This document shows, in pieces, positions 30,185 through 37,799 of a stretch of DNA of 39,379 nucleotides. Origin of the DNA: Sandaracinus sp. GTDB lineage: Bacteria; Myxococcota_A; Polyangia; Polyangiales; Houyiibacteriaceae. Location of the stretch: positions 1-39,379 of the forward strand of contig JACKEH010000041.1 of NCBI GenBank assembly GCA_020633125.1. Direction: 5' to 3'. Under the pieces are notes generated by a model. That model was not told where the DNA came from, searched no databases, and saw nothing but the letters and a program-made list of their open reading frames with translations. Made by a program: the position numbers and the translations under genes. Numbering within the stretch: the stretch's first letter is position 1; each line of letters starts with the position of its first letter.

Positions 30185-31456
30185 GTGCGTCTCGCTGCCC
30201 TCGCGTCGCTCGTCGTGCTCCTCGGAGCTCGCTCCGTCGCCGCGCACGAGGGCCGCTTTCCCGAGACGCAGCAGCTGCTCTTCGATGGCGACACGCTCGT
30301 CGGGGTCGCGACCACCGTCGGCCTGATGGTGCCGAGCGACGAGGGGTGGCGTTGGACCTGCCGCTCCGGCATCGGCCTGCGCGAGCAAGAAGACCCGATC
30401 TGGGCGCTCGCCGAAGGACGCTTCGTGGTGGCGAGCTTCGACGGCATCGTGCTCGGCGACCCCTGCTCGTTCGCCTACGTCCCGGCGCTGCAACGCCAAG
30501 TGGTGCTCGACGTGCACCGCGCCTCGAACGGCCGCTTCTTCGCGGTCACCTCGAACGGCAGCGGCCCGAACGCGCTCTGGAGCAGCGACGACGGCGAAAC
30601 GTGGACGGCGGGCGTCACGCTGCCCTTGCCGACCCTCTTCGAACGCGTGCGCACCGCACCGTCGAACCCCGACGTCGTCTACCTCTCGGGCTTCGAGCCT
30701 CCCGAAGAATTCGGCGGCGTTCGCGACGCGGTGATCTGGGCGAGCACCGACGGGGGCGCGACGTTCGAGGAGCGGCGCCTCACCCTCGAAGCGGGCGAGG
30801 TCACCCTCTTCTTGCTCGAGGTCGACGCCACGAACCCGTCGCGGCTCTTCGCTCGAACGCTTCGTGACCTCGCCGCGCGCAGCATCTACGAGCGGGTGCT
30901 CGAGAGCGACGACGCCGGCGCCACGTGGAGCACGCGTTTCGAAGTGCCGCTCTTCGGTGCCTTCGCGCGGCGCGGCACCACGACCTACGTCGGCGGTCGC
31001 GATCCGGGCGAGCCCCCGCCGGTCCCGGGCGCGCCACCGCGGGAGCTCGGGCTCTGGCGCGCGGAAGACGGGGCCGACTTCACGCACGTGTTCGCGGACG
31101 GGCAGGTCAAATGCCTGAACGCGCGCGACGACGGGCTCTTCGCGTGTTTGGGCGGCGCGAGCCCCTTCGTGGTCGGGCGGTCGAACGACGACGGCGCCAG
31201 CTTCGCGTCGGTGCTCGCGTGGTCCGACGTCACGGGACCCGTCACGTGCGACGTGGACGCGCCGACCCCCACGCGCTGCGTCCCCGAAGAAGACGGGCAC
31301 AACCGCGAGCATTTCGGGCTGCTCGACGCCGGGGTCGACGGCGGCGTGGGAAGCGGCGGCGGCGGCTGCTCGACCACCTCGCACCCCGGCGGGCTCGGGT
31401 GGCTGCTCGGGCTGCTCGCGTTTCGACGCACACGCCGTGGGCGCACGCTCGGCTGA
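30185..31456 (+). CDS. Secreted Asp-box protein with MYXO-CTERM-like C-terminal sorting tail
   Basis: 423 aa from GTG 30185. A Sec signal (LAALASLVVLLGARSVAA) precedes about five Asp-box motifs of the type S-x-D-x-G-x-T-W (WSSDDGETW, WASTDGGATF, ESDDAGATW, GLWRAEDGADF, RSNDDGASF), the pattern of BNR/sortilin-like propellers. The C-terminus after a Gly-rich linker is CSTTSHPGGLGWLLGLLAFRR: a Cys, a short hydrophobic segment, then a basic tail, like MYXO-CTERM sorting signals, so it may be processed or held at the cell surface. The GTG is used because an ATG is not available there. Ligand unknown. Confidence 0.85.
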   Translation: MRLAALASLVVLLGARSVAAHEGRFPETQQLLFDGDTLVGVATTVGLMVPSDEGWRWTCRSGIGLREQEDPIWALAEGRFVVASFDGIVLGDPCSFAYVPALQRQVVLDVHRASNGRFFAVTSNGSGPNALWSSDDGETWTAGVTLPLPTLFERVRTAPSNPDVVYLSGFEPPEEFGGVRDAVIWASTDGGATFEERRLTLEAGEVTLFLLEVDATNPSRLFARTLRDLAARSIYERVLESDDAGATWSTRFEVPLFGAFARRGTTTYVGGRDPGEPPPVPGAPPRELGLWRAEDGADFTHVFADGQVKCLNARDDGLFACLGGASPFVVGRSNDDGASFASVLAWSDVTGPVTCDVDAPTPTRCVPEEDGHNREHFGLLDAGVDGGVGSGGGGCSTTSHPGGLGWLLGLLAFRRTRRGRTLG

Positions 31457-31492
31457 CGCGAGGTCACCTCGAGCGCCGACGGCGACAGCAGC

Positions 31493-32032
31493 TCACTCGG
31501 AGAACTGCTTCTCGTGCATCCACGCCGCGTGGCGGGGTGCCTTCTTCGTCCGCGACCACTCCTCGAGCATCTCCCACTTCACCTGGTCGAGTCGGCGCAG
31601 CTTCGCCTCCTCTTCGGGGTCGGGACAGGCGAGCTCGATCCGATGGCCGTTGGGATCGAAGAAGTAGATCGAGTGGAAGAGCGAGTGGTCCGTGACCCCG
31701 AGCACCTCGATGCCCTCCGCCTCCAGCGAAGCCCGAAACGCCAGGAGCGTCTCGCGGTCCGCGACCTCGAACGCGATGTGCTGCACCCACTCCGGAGTGT
31801 TGGGGTCCTTCCCCATCGCCGGCCGCGTGGGCAGCTCGAAGAACGCGAGCACGTTGCCGTTCCCCGCGTCGAGGAAGACGTGCATGTACGGGTCGGGCTC
31901 CTTCGTCGACGGAACCTGGTCCTCGGCGATCGCGAGGACGAAGTCCATCTTCAGGTGCTTGCCGTACCACTCGACGGTCTCCTTCGCGTCGTTGCAGCGG
32001 TAGGCGACGTGGTGGATCTTGCGGACCTTCAT
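31493..32032 (-). CDS. VOC-superfamily (glyoxalase-like) protein
   Basis: 179 aa. The vicinal-oxygen-chelate fold has a first repeat starting KVRKIHHVAYRCNDAKETVEWYGKHL and a second starting EWVQHIAFEVADRETLLAFR. Candidate metal ligands are the His in IHHVAY, the Glu/His in VQHIAFEV, and the Glu in GHRIELACP. It may be a dioxygenase, a glyoxalase or a binding protein; the substrate is unknown. The C-terminal tail after residue 150 is charged and helical. ATG 32032 is used; GTG 32035 adds one residue. It is convergent with the MYXO-CTERM gene, 36 bases between. Confidence 0.88.
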   Translation of the reverse strand: MKVRKIHHVAYRCNDAKETVEWYGKHLKMDFVLAIAEDQVPSTKEPDPYMHVFLDAGNGNVLAFFELPTRPAMGKDPNTPEWVQHIAFEVADRETLLAFRASLEAEGIEVLGVTDHSLFHSIYFFDPNGHRIELACPDPEEEAKLRRLDQVKWEMLEEWSRTKKAPRHAAWMHEKQFSE

Positions 32033-32279
32033 CACCGCACAAGCATCTCCCGCGCAGGCGGGCGCCTCAATCGCCGAGCGTGAGCGACGTCAGGCCGAGG
32101 TGACGTGAAGGCCCGAAAACCACGCATTCGTGGCCCCGCGCGTGCTCCGTGGCGAAAACCCTCGCGCGGCATGCAAGGTGGCACGGTTTGACCACCGTTC
32201 ACGCCTCTCCGTATCCTGAAGGCTCGCGACCGGGCGCGTCGCGCTTGCTCGAGGCCGCCCCGGTGGCCGGAGGTTCGGG
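32033..32279. other. Gene-free divergent region with the TPR-PEGA promoter
   Basis: No gene is seen on either strand. It carries a short hairpin (CCACG-CATT-CGTGG, 32120-32133) and the plus-strand promoter listed separately. Confidence 0.6.
32188..32217 (+). promoter_or_regulatory. Sigma-70-like promoter for the TPR-PEGA gene
   Basis: TTGACC (32188-32193), an 18-base spacer and TATCCT (32212-32217), about 62 bases before the start codon. Both elements are good matches for a GC-rich genome. Expected transcription start is near 32224. Confidence 0.55.
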
Positions 32280-33320
32280 ATGGTGCGTTTTCTTTTCTTT
32301 GCTTGGGCGTGCCTCGTGCTCGCCGGGGCCCCGCGTGTGTCGGCGCAGACCGACGACGAACGGGCCCAAGCCCGCGCGGCGTTCCAGCGCGGCGTCGAAG
32401 CCTACGGCGGCGAGCGTTTCGAAGAGGCGTTGCGCGCCTTTCAAGAGGCCTACCGCGTGGCGCCGCATCCGAGCGTCCGCGTGAACATGGCCAACTGCTA
32501 CGAGCGCCTCTCACGCCCGATCGAGGCCCTCGACCACTTCGAGCGTTTCCTCGTCGAGGCCGAAGGCGCGAGCGACGAGCAGAAGCGCGAGGTGCGAGCC
32601 GCGATTCGGCGACTTCGCCAGCAAGTCGGCGAGGTCTTCTTCCGTGTTCAGCCCGAGGGCGCCTCGCTGCGCATCGACGGAACGACGACCCGCACGGCGC
32701 CGGTGCTCGAAGCCATCGAGCTCGCGCGTGGAACCCACGAGCTCGAGGTCACGCTCGACGGCTACCAGACCACGACTCGCAGCTTCGAGGTTCGTGGCGG
32801 CGACCGCGTGGAGCTGAACGTCACCCTCGAAGAGGCGGTCGAAGCGCCCGTGGAAGCGCCCGTCGCCACCCCGCTCGACGAAACGAACGCCGAAGCCTCC
32901 GTCGAAGCGTCGCTGCTGGCGCCCGTCGAAGAGCCCGAGGGCGATGGTGGTGGGCTGCGCCTCGGAGTGCCCTTCTACGCCTCGGCGGCAGCGACGGTCG
33001 CGTTGCTCGGGACGACCGTCGGTCTCGGCGTCGCGGCGCTCGGCGCGGAGAGCGACTTCGACGACGCCGTGATTCGGAGCAACGGCGCGCCGACCGCCGC
33101 CGAGCGTGAAGCGGCCCGCCAAGACGGGCTGGACGCGGATCGGAAGGCGACGCGCCTCGCGCTCGCGACCGACATCCTCGCCGTGGGCACCGTGCTCGCC
33201 GCGGGCGCCACCGTCTTCTTCTTGCTCTGGCACCCCGACGACGAAGACACCGCGACCACGCAGGTCGCTCCCTTGGCCGGCCCGAACGCCGGTGGCCTGA
33301 TCGTGCGGAGGAGCTTCTGA
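32280..33320 (+). CDS. Secreted TPR-PEGA protein with C-terminal membrane helices
   Basis: 346 aa, Sec signal ending VSA-QTD (cleavage near residue 22). Tetratricopeptide-type helices fill about residues 27-110 (ARAAFQRGVEAYGGERFEEALRAF, RVNMANCYERLSRPIEALDHFERFL). A PEGA domain follows (about 118-182, VQPEGASLRIDGTTTRTAPV, GTHELEVTLDGYQTTTRSFEVRGG). Then a Pro/Glu/Ala linker and two membrane helices (about 234-256 and 302-320). This fits the common myxobacterial TPR/PEGA family thought to bind the cell envelope. ATG 32280 with GGAGGT upstream. Its stop overlaps the next start (TGATG), so the Cys-rich lipoprotein is co-translated. Confidence 0.92.
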   Translation: MVRFLFFAWACLVLAGAPRVSAQTDDERAQARAAFQRGVEAYGGERFEEALRAFQEAYRVAPHPSVRVNMANCYERLSRPIEALDHFERFLVEAEGASDEQKREVRAAIRRLRQQVGEVFFRVQPEGASLRIDGTTTRTAPVLEAIELARGTHELEVTLDGYQTTTRSFEVRGGDRVELNVTLEEAVEAPVEAPVATPLDETNAEASVEASLLAPVEEPEGDGGGLRLGVPFYASAAATVALLGTTVGLGVAALGAESDFDDAVIRSNGAPTAAEREAARQDGLDADRKATRLALATDILAVGTVLAAGATVFFLLWHPDDEDTATTQVAPLAGPNAGGLIVRRSF

Positions 33321-35020
33321 TGTCCATGCTCGTACGCTCGTGGAAGCTCGTCGCGCTCGTCGCGGTGGGAAGTGTGCTCGCCGGCTGCAGCGCGCTCGTG
33401 AACACCGACCCCGACGAGCTCGGCGGCGGAACCACCGACGGCGGCGTCGGCACCGACGGTGGCGGCGGATGCGCGGCCGGCTGCGACGACGGCATCGCCT
33501 GCACGGACGACTCGTGTGTCGGCGACGCCTGCAACTCGACGCCCAACGACGCGCTCTGTGCGCCGGGCGAGCGCTGCAACCCCGGCCGCGGTTGCGTGCC
33601 GCTTCGCTGCACCACGGACGCCGACTGCAACGACGGCAACGCCTGCAACGGCGTGGAGGTCTGCGGTGGCGCGGCGCCCGACGCGGTGACCGGTTGCTCC
33701 GCGGGCGGCGCGATCTCCTGCGACGACGGAGTGCCTTGCACCGCCGACCGCTGCGACCCGGACACGGGCTGCGTGAACACGCCGGTCGACGCCGCGTGCG
33801 ACGACGGCGTGGAGTGCACCGTCGATCGCTGCGACGCGACCGCGGGCTGCTCGCGCACGCCCGACGACTCGCTCTGTGACGACGGCGTCTGCTTCACGGG
33901 CGGCACCTGCGACGCGACGCGAGGCTGCATGGGGGCCCGCGAAGTGAACTGCTCGGATGGCAACCCCTGCACGACCGACTCGTGCGTGGCCGGAGAAGGT
34001 TGCCGCAACGTCGAGACCGACGGCGACATGGACGGCTTCGCGCTCTCTGCGATGGGTCGCTGTGGCGGCGACGACTGCGACGACAGCAACGCCGCCATCT
34101 ACCCGGGCGCCACCGAGCTCTGCAACGCGACCGACGACGACTGCGACGGACGCGTCGACGAGGACCCGAGCTGCGCGAGCGACCTGCCCGACGATTGCGA
34201 CAGCGCGACCGCGATCACGCTCGTCGCGAACGCCGGCTCGATCACGGGCAGCTTCGAGGACCTGAACGACGACTACGACACGCTCTGCGAGACGAGCACC
34301 GGTTCGCGCAGCGCGATCGGCGGCACCTCGCGCGGCGCGTCGCCGGACGCGATTCACTACATCGACCTTCCGACGGGCACCTGGGACGTTCGCATCGACA
34401 CCGAAGGCGCCTCGGTCGACACCGTGCTCGCCGCCTCCACGAGCTGCGGCGACTTCGAGCTCGGCGGGCTCGGTTGCAACGACGACGCGAACCTCGGGGT
34501 CTCGACCTTCAGCCGCATCTGGCTGCATCGCGCCGGCTCGGGTTTCTCGACCACGCGCATCTACCTGCTCGTCGAGCCCTACGGCACGAGCGCCTCGGGC
34601 GACTACACGATCAACGTGAGCGTCACCTCGGCCGCCGCGGATCGTTGCGGCGCCGCCCTCGACATTCGCGGCGGTGGCACCGTGATCGGGTTCGCTGCGG
34701 TGGCCTCGGGTGCAGCCGGCGGCGCCCGCGGGTCCTGCCAGAGCGATGGCTCGTTCCTCGAAGGCGAGCACCTCTTCTTCTACGGCCCCGCGTCGCGTGA
34801 GAACCCGGCGGTCTTCGAGATCTACGCACGGACTCACACGCCCGACGTGTACACGCGCTTCGTGTGCAACGACAGCGACACCGAAGGCGAGTGCGCCACG
34901 AGCTCGAACATCGGAGGCGGCCTCAACCGGGCGCGCATCCAGGTGAACGGCGGCAACTTCGTCTTCGCCGACGGGCTCACGGGCAGCGGGAACGTGTACT
35001 CGCTCTACTACGATCCGTGA
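33320..35020 (+). CDS. Cys-rich lipoprotein with MopE-like metal-binding motif
   Basis: 566 aa. Lipoprotein signal with LAGC (Cys23), Gly/Thr/Asp linker, then repeated short Cys units of the type C-x-DG-x-x-C-(T/N)-x-D-x-C (about 50-230; for example GCDDGIACTDDSC, SCDDGVPCTADRC, ACDDGVECTVDRC). A MopE-like segment (DGDMDGF... DCDDSNAAIYPGATELCNATDDDCDG, about 234-290) fits putative metal-binding repeats. The rest (about 290-566) has PPC-like strands (IHYIDLPTGTWDVRIDTEG). Translated with the TPR-PEGA protein through TGATG, so the two may form an envelope module. Metal binding is family inference, not shown. Confidence 0.9.
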   Translation: MSMLVRSWKLVALVAVGSVLAGCSALVNTDPDELGGGTTDGGVGTDGGGGCAAGCDDGIACTDDSCVGDACNSTPNDALCAPGERCNPGRGCVPLRCTTDADCNDGNACNGVEVCGGAAPDAVTGCSAGGAISCDDGVPCTADRCDPDTGCVNTPVDAACDDGVECTVDRCDATAGCSRTPDDSLCDDGVCFTGGTCDATRGCMGAREVNCSDGNPCTTDSCVAGEGCRNVETDGDMDGFALSAMGRCGGDDCDDSNAAIYPGATELCNATDDDCDGRVDEDPSCASDLPDDCDSATAITLVANAGSITGSFEDLNDDYDTLCETSTGSRSAIGGTSRGASPDAIHYIDLPTGTWDVRIDTEGASVDTVLAASTSCGDFELGGLGCNDDANLGVSTFSRIWLHRAGSGFSTTRIYLLVEPYGTSASGDYTINVSVTSAAADRCGAALDIRGGGTVIGFAAVASGAAGGARGSCQSDGSFLEGEHLFFYGPASRENPAVFEIYARTHTPDVYTRFVCNDSDTEGECATSSNIGGGLNRARIQVNGGNFVFADGLTGSGNVYSLYYDP

Positions 35021-35041
35021 TTCGTAGGTCGAACCACGAAC

Positions 35042-35069
35042 GAGGGCGCGGCCGCTGGGCTGCGCCCTC
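35042..35069. terminator. Hairpin terminator between convergent genes
   Basis: GAGGGCGC (35042-35049) pairs with GCGCCCTC (35062-35069), and ACGAA/TTCGT outside it extend the stem with a bulge. TTCGTTTCCGTC follows on the plus strand. It separates the plus-strand lipoprotein from the minus-strand ABC-F gene. Confidence 0.75.
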
Positions 35070-35149
35070 TTCGTTTCCGTCGCTCACCCGAGCCCCCCGC
35101 GGCCGTGCCCCGAGGCACGTCGTCGGCGCCGAGCCCGAGCCGAGCGAGT

Positions 35150-37090
35150 TCACTTGCGGGCTTCGAGCTCTTCCCATCGCGCCATCAGGCGTTCGACCTC
35201 GGCATGCGCGGCGTCGCGGTCGGCCGTGAGCTTCGGAACCTCCGGCGCGCGGTCGACGTAGGTCGCGGGGTCCGAAAGCAACGCGTCCAGCTCGGCGACG
35301 CGTGTCTCGGCGACCTCGATCGCCTCCATCATCCCGTCGAGCTCGCGCTTCTCCTTGGACGAGAGCCCGCTCTTCGGCTTCGGCGGCGCGCTCGCACGCA
35401 CCTCGGCGACCGCGGCCTTCTCGGTCGCGAGCCGCTCGGACTCGCGCGCCTGCTTCAGACGGCGGAAGGTGTCGTAGCTGCCCTCCCAACGGGTCACGAC
35501 GCCCTCGCCCTCGAACTCGAGGATCGCGGTGCAGACGCGGTCGAGGAAGTAGCGGTCGTGGCTGACCACCAACGCCGTGGTGTCGTTCTCGACCAACATC
35601 TCTTCGAGCGCGCCCAGGGTCGCGACGTCGAGGTCGTTGGTCGGCTCGTCCAGCAAGAGCACGTTGGCCGGCTCGAGCAGGAGCTGTGCGAGCCGAACTC
35701 GCGCGCGCTCGCCGCCGCTGAGGTTTCCGACCTTCTCGCGCACTCGCTCCGGCGGAAAGAGGAAGCGTGCGAGGTAGGTCCGCACGTCCATGGTGCGCTC
35801 ACCGATCGTGAGCTTCTCCTTCGGCCCGGCCACGTTCTCCGCGATCGATTGGTCGTCGACGAGCCCGCTGCGGGTCTGATCGAAATACGCGAAGCGCGTG
35901 CTCGACCCGACCACGACCTCACCCTTCGTCGGCGCCAGGTCGCCCGTCACCGCGCGGAGCAAGGTCGTCTTGCCCGCGCCGTTCGGTCCGACGATGCCGA
36001 TGCGGTCGCCCTTCTGCAGCACGAAGTCGAGCTCTTTCACGAGCGTTCGGCCCGCGATCGCGAGGTCGACCTTCTTCAGCTCGAGGATGGTCTTGCCGAG
36101 GCGCGTCTGCTGCAGGGACAAGGCCGCCGTGCGCTCTCGGCGCGGCCCTTCCTCGGCCAACGCCTCGTGCGCGCGACCGATGCGCGCCTTCTGCTTCGTC
36201 GAGCGCGCCGAGGGCGAGCGCCGGAGCCAATCGAGCTCCTTGCGCAGGAAGTTCTGACGGTTCGACTCGGCGCGCTCGGCGAGCGCCATGCGCTCCGCCT
36301 TCGATTCGAGGTAGGTGCTCCAGCCGCCGTCGTAGACGTGCACCTTCCCGGCATCGAGCTCCCACGTCTCGTCCGTCACGCGGTCGAGCAGGTAGCGGTC
36401 GTGGGTGACGAGCAGCACCGCGCCGCGGAAGCGGGTCAGGATCCAGTTCTCGAGCTGCTCGATCGCGTCGGTGTCGAGGTGGTTGGTCGGTTCGTCGAGG
36501 ATCGCGAGATCCGGTCCTTCGACGAGCAGCCGCGCGAGCGCCACGCGACGCTTCTCGCCGCCGCTCATCCGGTCCACGACCCGCTCCACGTCGGGAAGCC
36601 CGAGCGCCCGCAGCGCGGCGGGCACGACGTGGTCCGCGTCCCAGCCGCCCAAACGCTCGACCTCGGCCGCGGCCTCGGCCTGCATCGCGAGCACCGCCTC
36701 GAGCTCGCCACGACCTTCGGTCAGCGCGTGCGTCGCTTCGTCGTGCCTTCGCCGGGCGGCTTCCCACGCGGCCAAGCCTTCGCGCACGACCTCCGCCGCG
36801 GTCTTGCCTTGGGCGAAACGCGGCTCTTGCGAGAGGTACGCAACGACTGCGCCCCCACGCAAGATCACCTCGCCTCCGTCGGCGTCCTCGTCACGTCGGC
36901 GCGCCTCCGAGGCGGCGCCCGCCGTCGGCCCCGCTCCCGAAGCGAGGATACGTGCGAGCGTCGACTTACCGCTCCCGTTCACGCCGACGAGGCCGACGCG
37001 ACGCCCCTCCTCGATCGAGACGTCCACCCCGTCGAGCAAGACACGAGGGCCGAACGATTTCTGTAGTCCGCGGGCGACGAGCAAGGGCAC
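35150..37090 (-). CDS. ABC-F ATPase (Uup-like)
   Basis: 646-aa soluble ABC-F protein with two ABC domains and no membrane part, acting on ribosomes or DNA. First domain: Walker A GVNGSGKST, signature MSGGEKRR, Walker B ILDEPTNHLD. Second: GPNGAGKTT, LSGGERAR, LLDEPTNDLD. The linker between the two domains includes an Arg/Lys-rich stretch (RRSPSARSTKQKARIGRAHEAL). The C-terminal helical extension (about residues 560-646) is a coiled coil like the Uup C-terminal domain. GTG 37090 with CGGAG about 11 bases upstream is chosen, because the ABC domain begins immediately (LLVARGLQKSFG); GTG 37237 would add a non-conserved 49-residue stretch. Uup relatives affect transposon excision, DNA damage tolerance or ribosome assembly. 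Confidence 0.93.
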   Translation of the reverse strand: MPLLVARGLQKSFGPRVLLDGVDVSIEEGRRVGLVGVNGSGKSTLARILASGAGPTAGAASEARRRDEDADGGEVILRGGAVVAYLSQEPRFAQGKTAAEVVREGLAAWEAARRRHDEATHALTEGRGELEAVLAMQAEAAAEVERLGGWDADHVVPAALRALGLPDVERVVDRMSGGEKRRVALARLLVEGPDLAILDEPTNHLDTDAIEQLENWILTRFRGAVLLVTHDRYLLDRVTDETWELDAGKVHVYDGGWSTYLESKAERMALAERAESNRQNFLRKELDWLRRSPSARSTKQKARIGRAHEALAEEGPRRERTAALSLQQTRLGKTILELKKVDLAIAGRTLVKELDFVLQKGDRIGIVGPNGAGKTTLLRAVTGDLAPTKGEVVVGSSTRFAYFDQTRSGLVDDQSIAENVAGPKEKLTIGERTMDVRTYLARFLFPPERVREKVGNLSGGERARVRLAQLLLEPANVLLLDEPTNDLDVATLGALEEMLVENDTTALVVSHDRYFLDRVCTAILEFEGEGVVTRWEGSYDTFRRLKQARESERLATEKAAVAEVRASAPPKPKSGLSSKEKRELDGMMEAIEVAETRVAELDALLSDPATYVDRAPEVPKLTADRDAAHAEVERLMARWEELEARK

Positions 37091-37322
37091 GGTTGTTGAT
37101 ACTCCGGTCGACGCGCGCCGAGACTCGGCACGTCGTCGCGCAGGGGTGTGCAACGAGGAACCCGCGGCGGCAAACGCACGATTTTCCTGAAGGGTCCGTC
37201 CCTGACCCTCCCCAGCGCGAGAGACTCCCGACGCCACGTCTTTTCGGAGGCCCCGTCCCCGACCCCGCGATCACGTCCCCTGCCACGAACGCTCGGTTTC
37301 GACAGGAGACTCGGAGCCCACC
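37091..37322. other. Divergent intergenic region with an imperfect 59-base direct repeat
   Basis: Upstream of both the ABC-F gene (minus) and the small acidic-protein gene (plus). The words TTTTC, CCCGTCCC and GACCC recur at about 37182-37215 and 37241-37266, roughly 59 bases apart, suggesting an old duplication. No gene is seen. Confidence 0.4.
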
Positions 37323-37799
37323 ATGGATCATCCCCGCCATTCGATTCTTCCCGTCGACCACTGGACCAGCGACCTCGAGGACGACGACCTGCGTGGCCTC
37401 GCCGACCGGCACCACGTCAGCTTCGAGGTCCACCCCCACGAGCTCGCCTACGAGGGCGAGGTCCGTCGCGACGGCTGGGTGGTCGACCTCTACGGCGAGC
37501 GCTCCGAAGCGGACGCCGAGCTACACCTTCGCGACGCAGCCGCACATCTCGACGACGTCCTGCGCGCCATCGCGCGCTCCGTGGTGCCCGACGACACGCA
37601 CTCCGTGCACATCGAGCTCTCGCCCTTCACCGGCGCGGTTCGGGTCGACCCCCATCGTGGCTTCGCCGAAGAGGTCCGGCTCCGCATGACCATCGAAGCG
37701 ATGACCACCGCGCGCGCGAGCTTGGTCGACGGAGTCGAGATCGATCGGCTCGCGACCATCACCCAGCGCCTCGAGGAGCTCGGCTGCCGACGACGATGA
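37323..37799 (+). CDS. Small acidic hypothetical protein
   Basis: 158 aa, ATG 37323 with AGGAGA upstream (CAGGAGACTCGGAGCCCACC). Rich in Asp, Glu, His and Arg. It has a conserved-looking strand pair (FEVHPHELAYEGEVRRDGWVVDLYG) and a long helix (EADAELHLRDAAAHLDDVLRAIARS), and ends EELGCRRR. I recognise no family and no catalytic motif. Its stop codon overlaps the next gene's start (ATGA), so it is co-translated with the nucleotide-transporter-like protein, which suggests a shared role. Confidence 0.8.
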   Translation: MDHPRHSILPVDHWTSDLEDDDLRGLADRHHVSFEVHPHELAYEGEVRRDGWVVDLYGERSEADAELHLRDAAAHLDDVLRAIARSVVPDDTHSVHIELSPFTGAVRVDPHRGFAEEVRLRMTIEAMTTARASLVDGVEIDRLATITQRLEELGCRRR

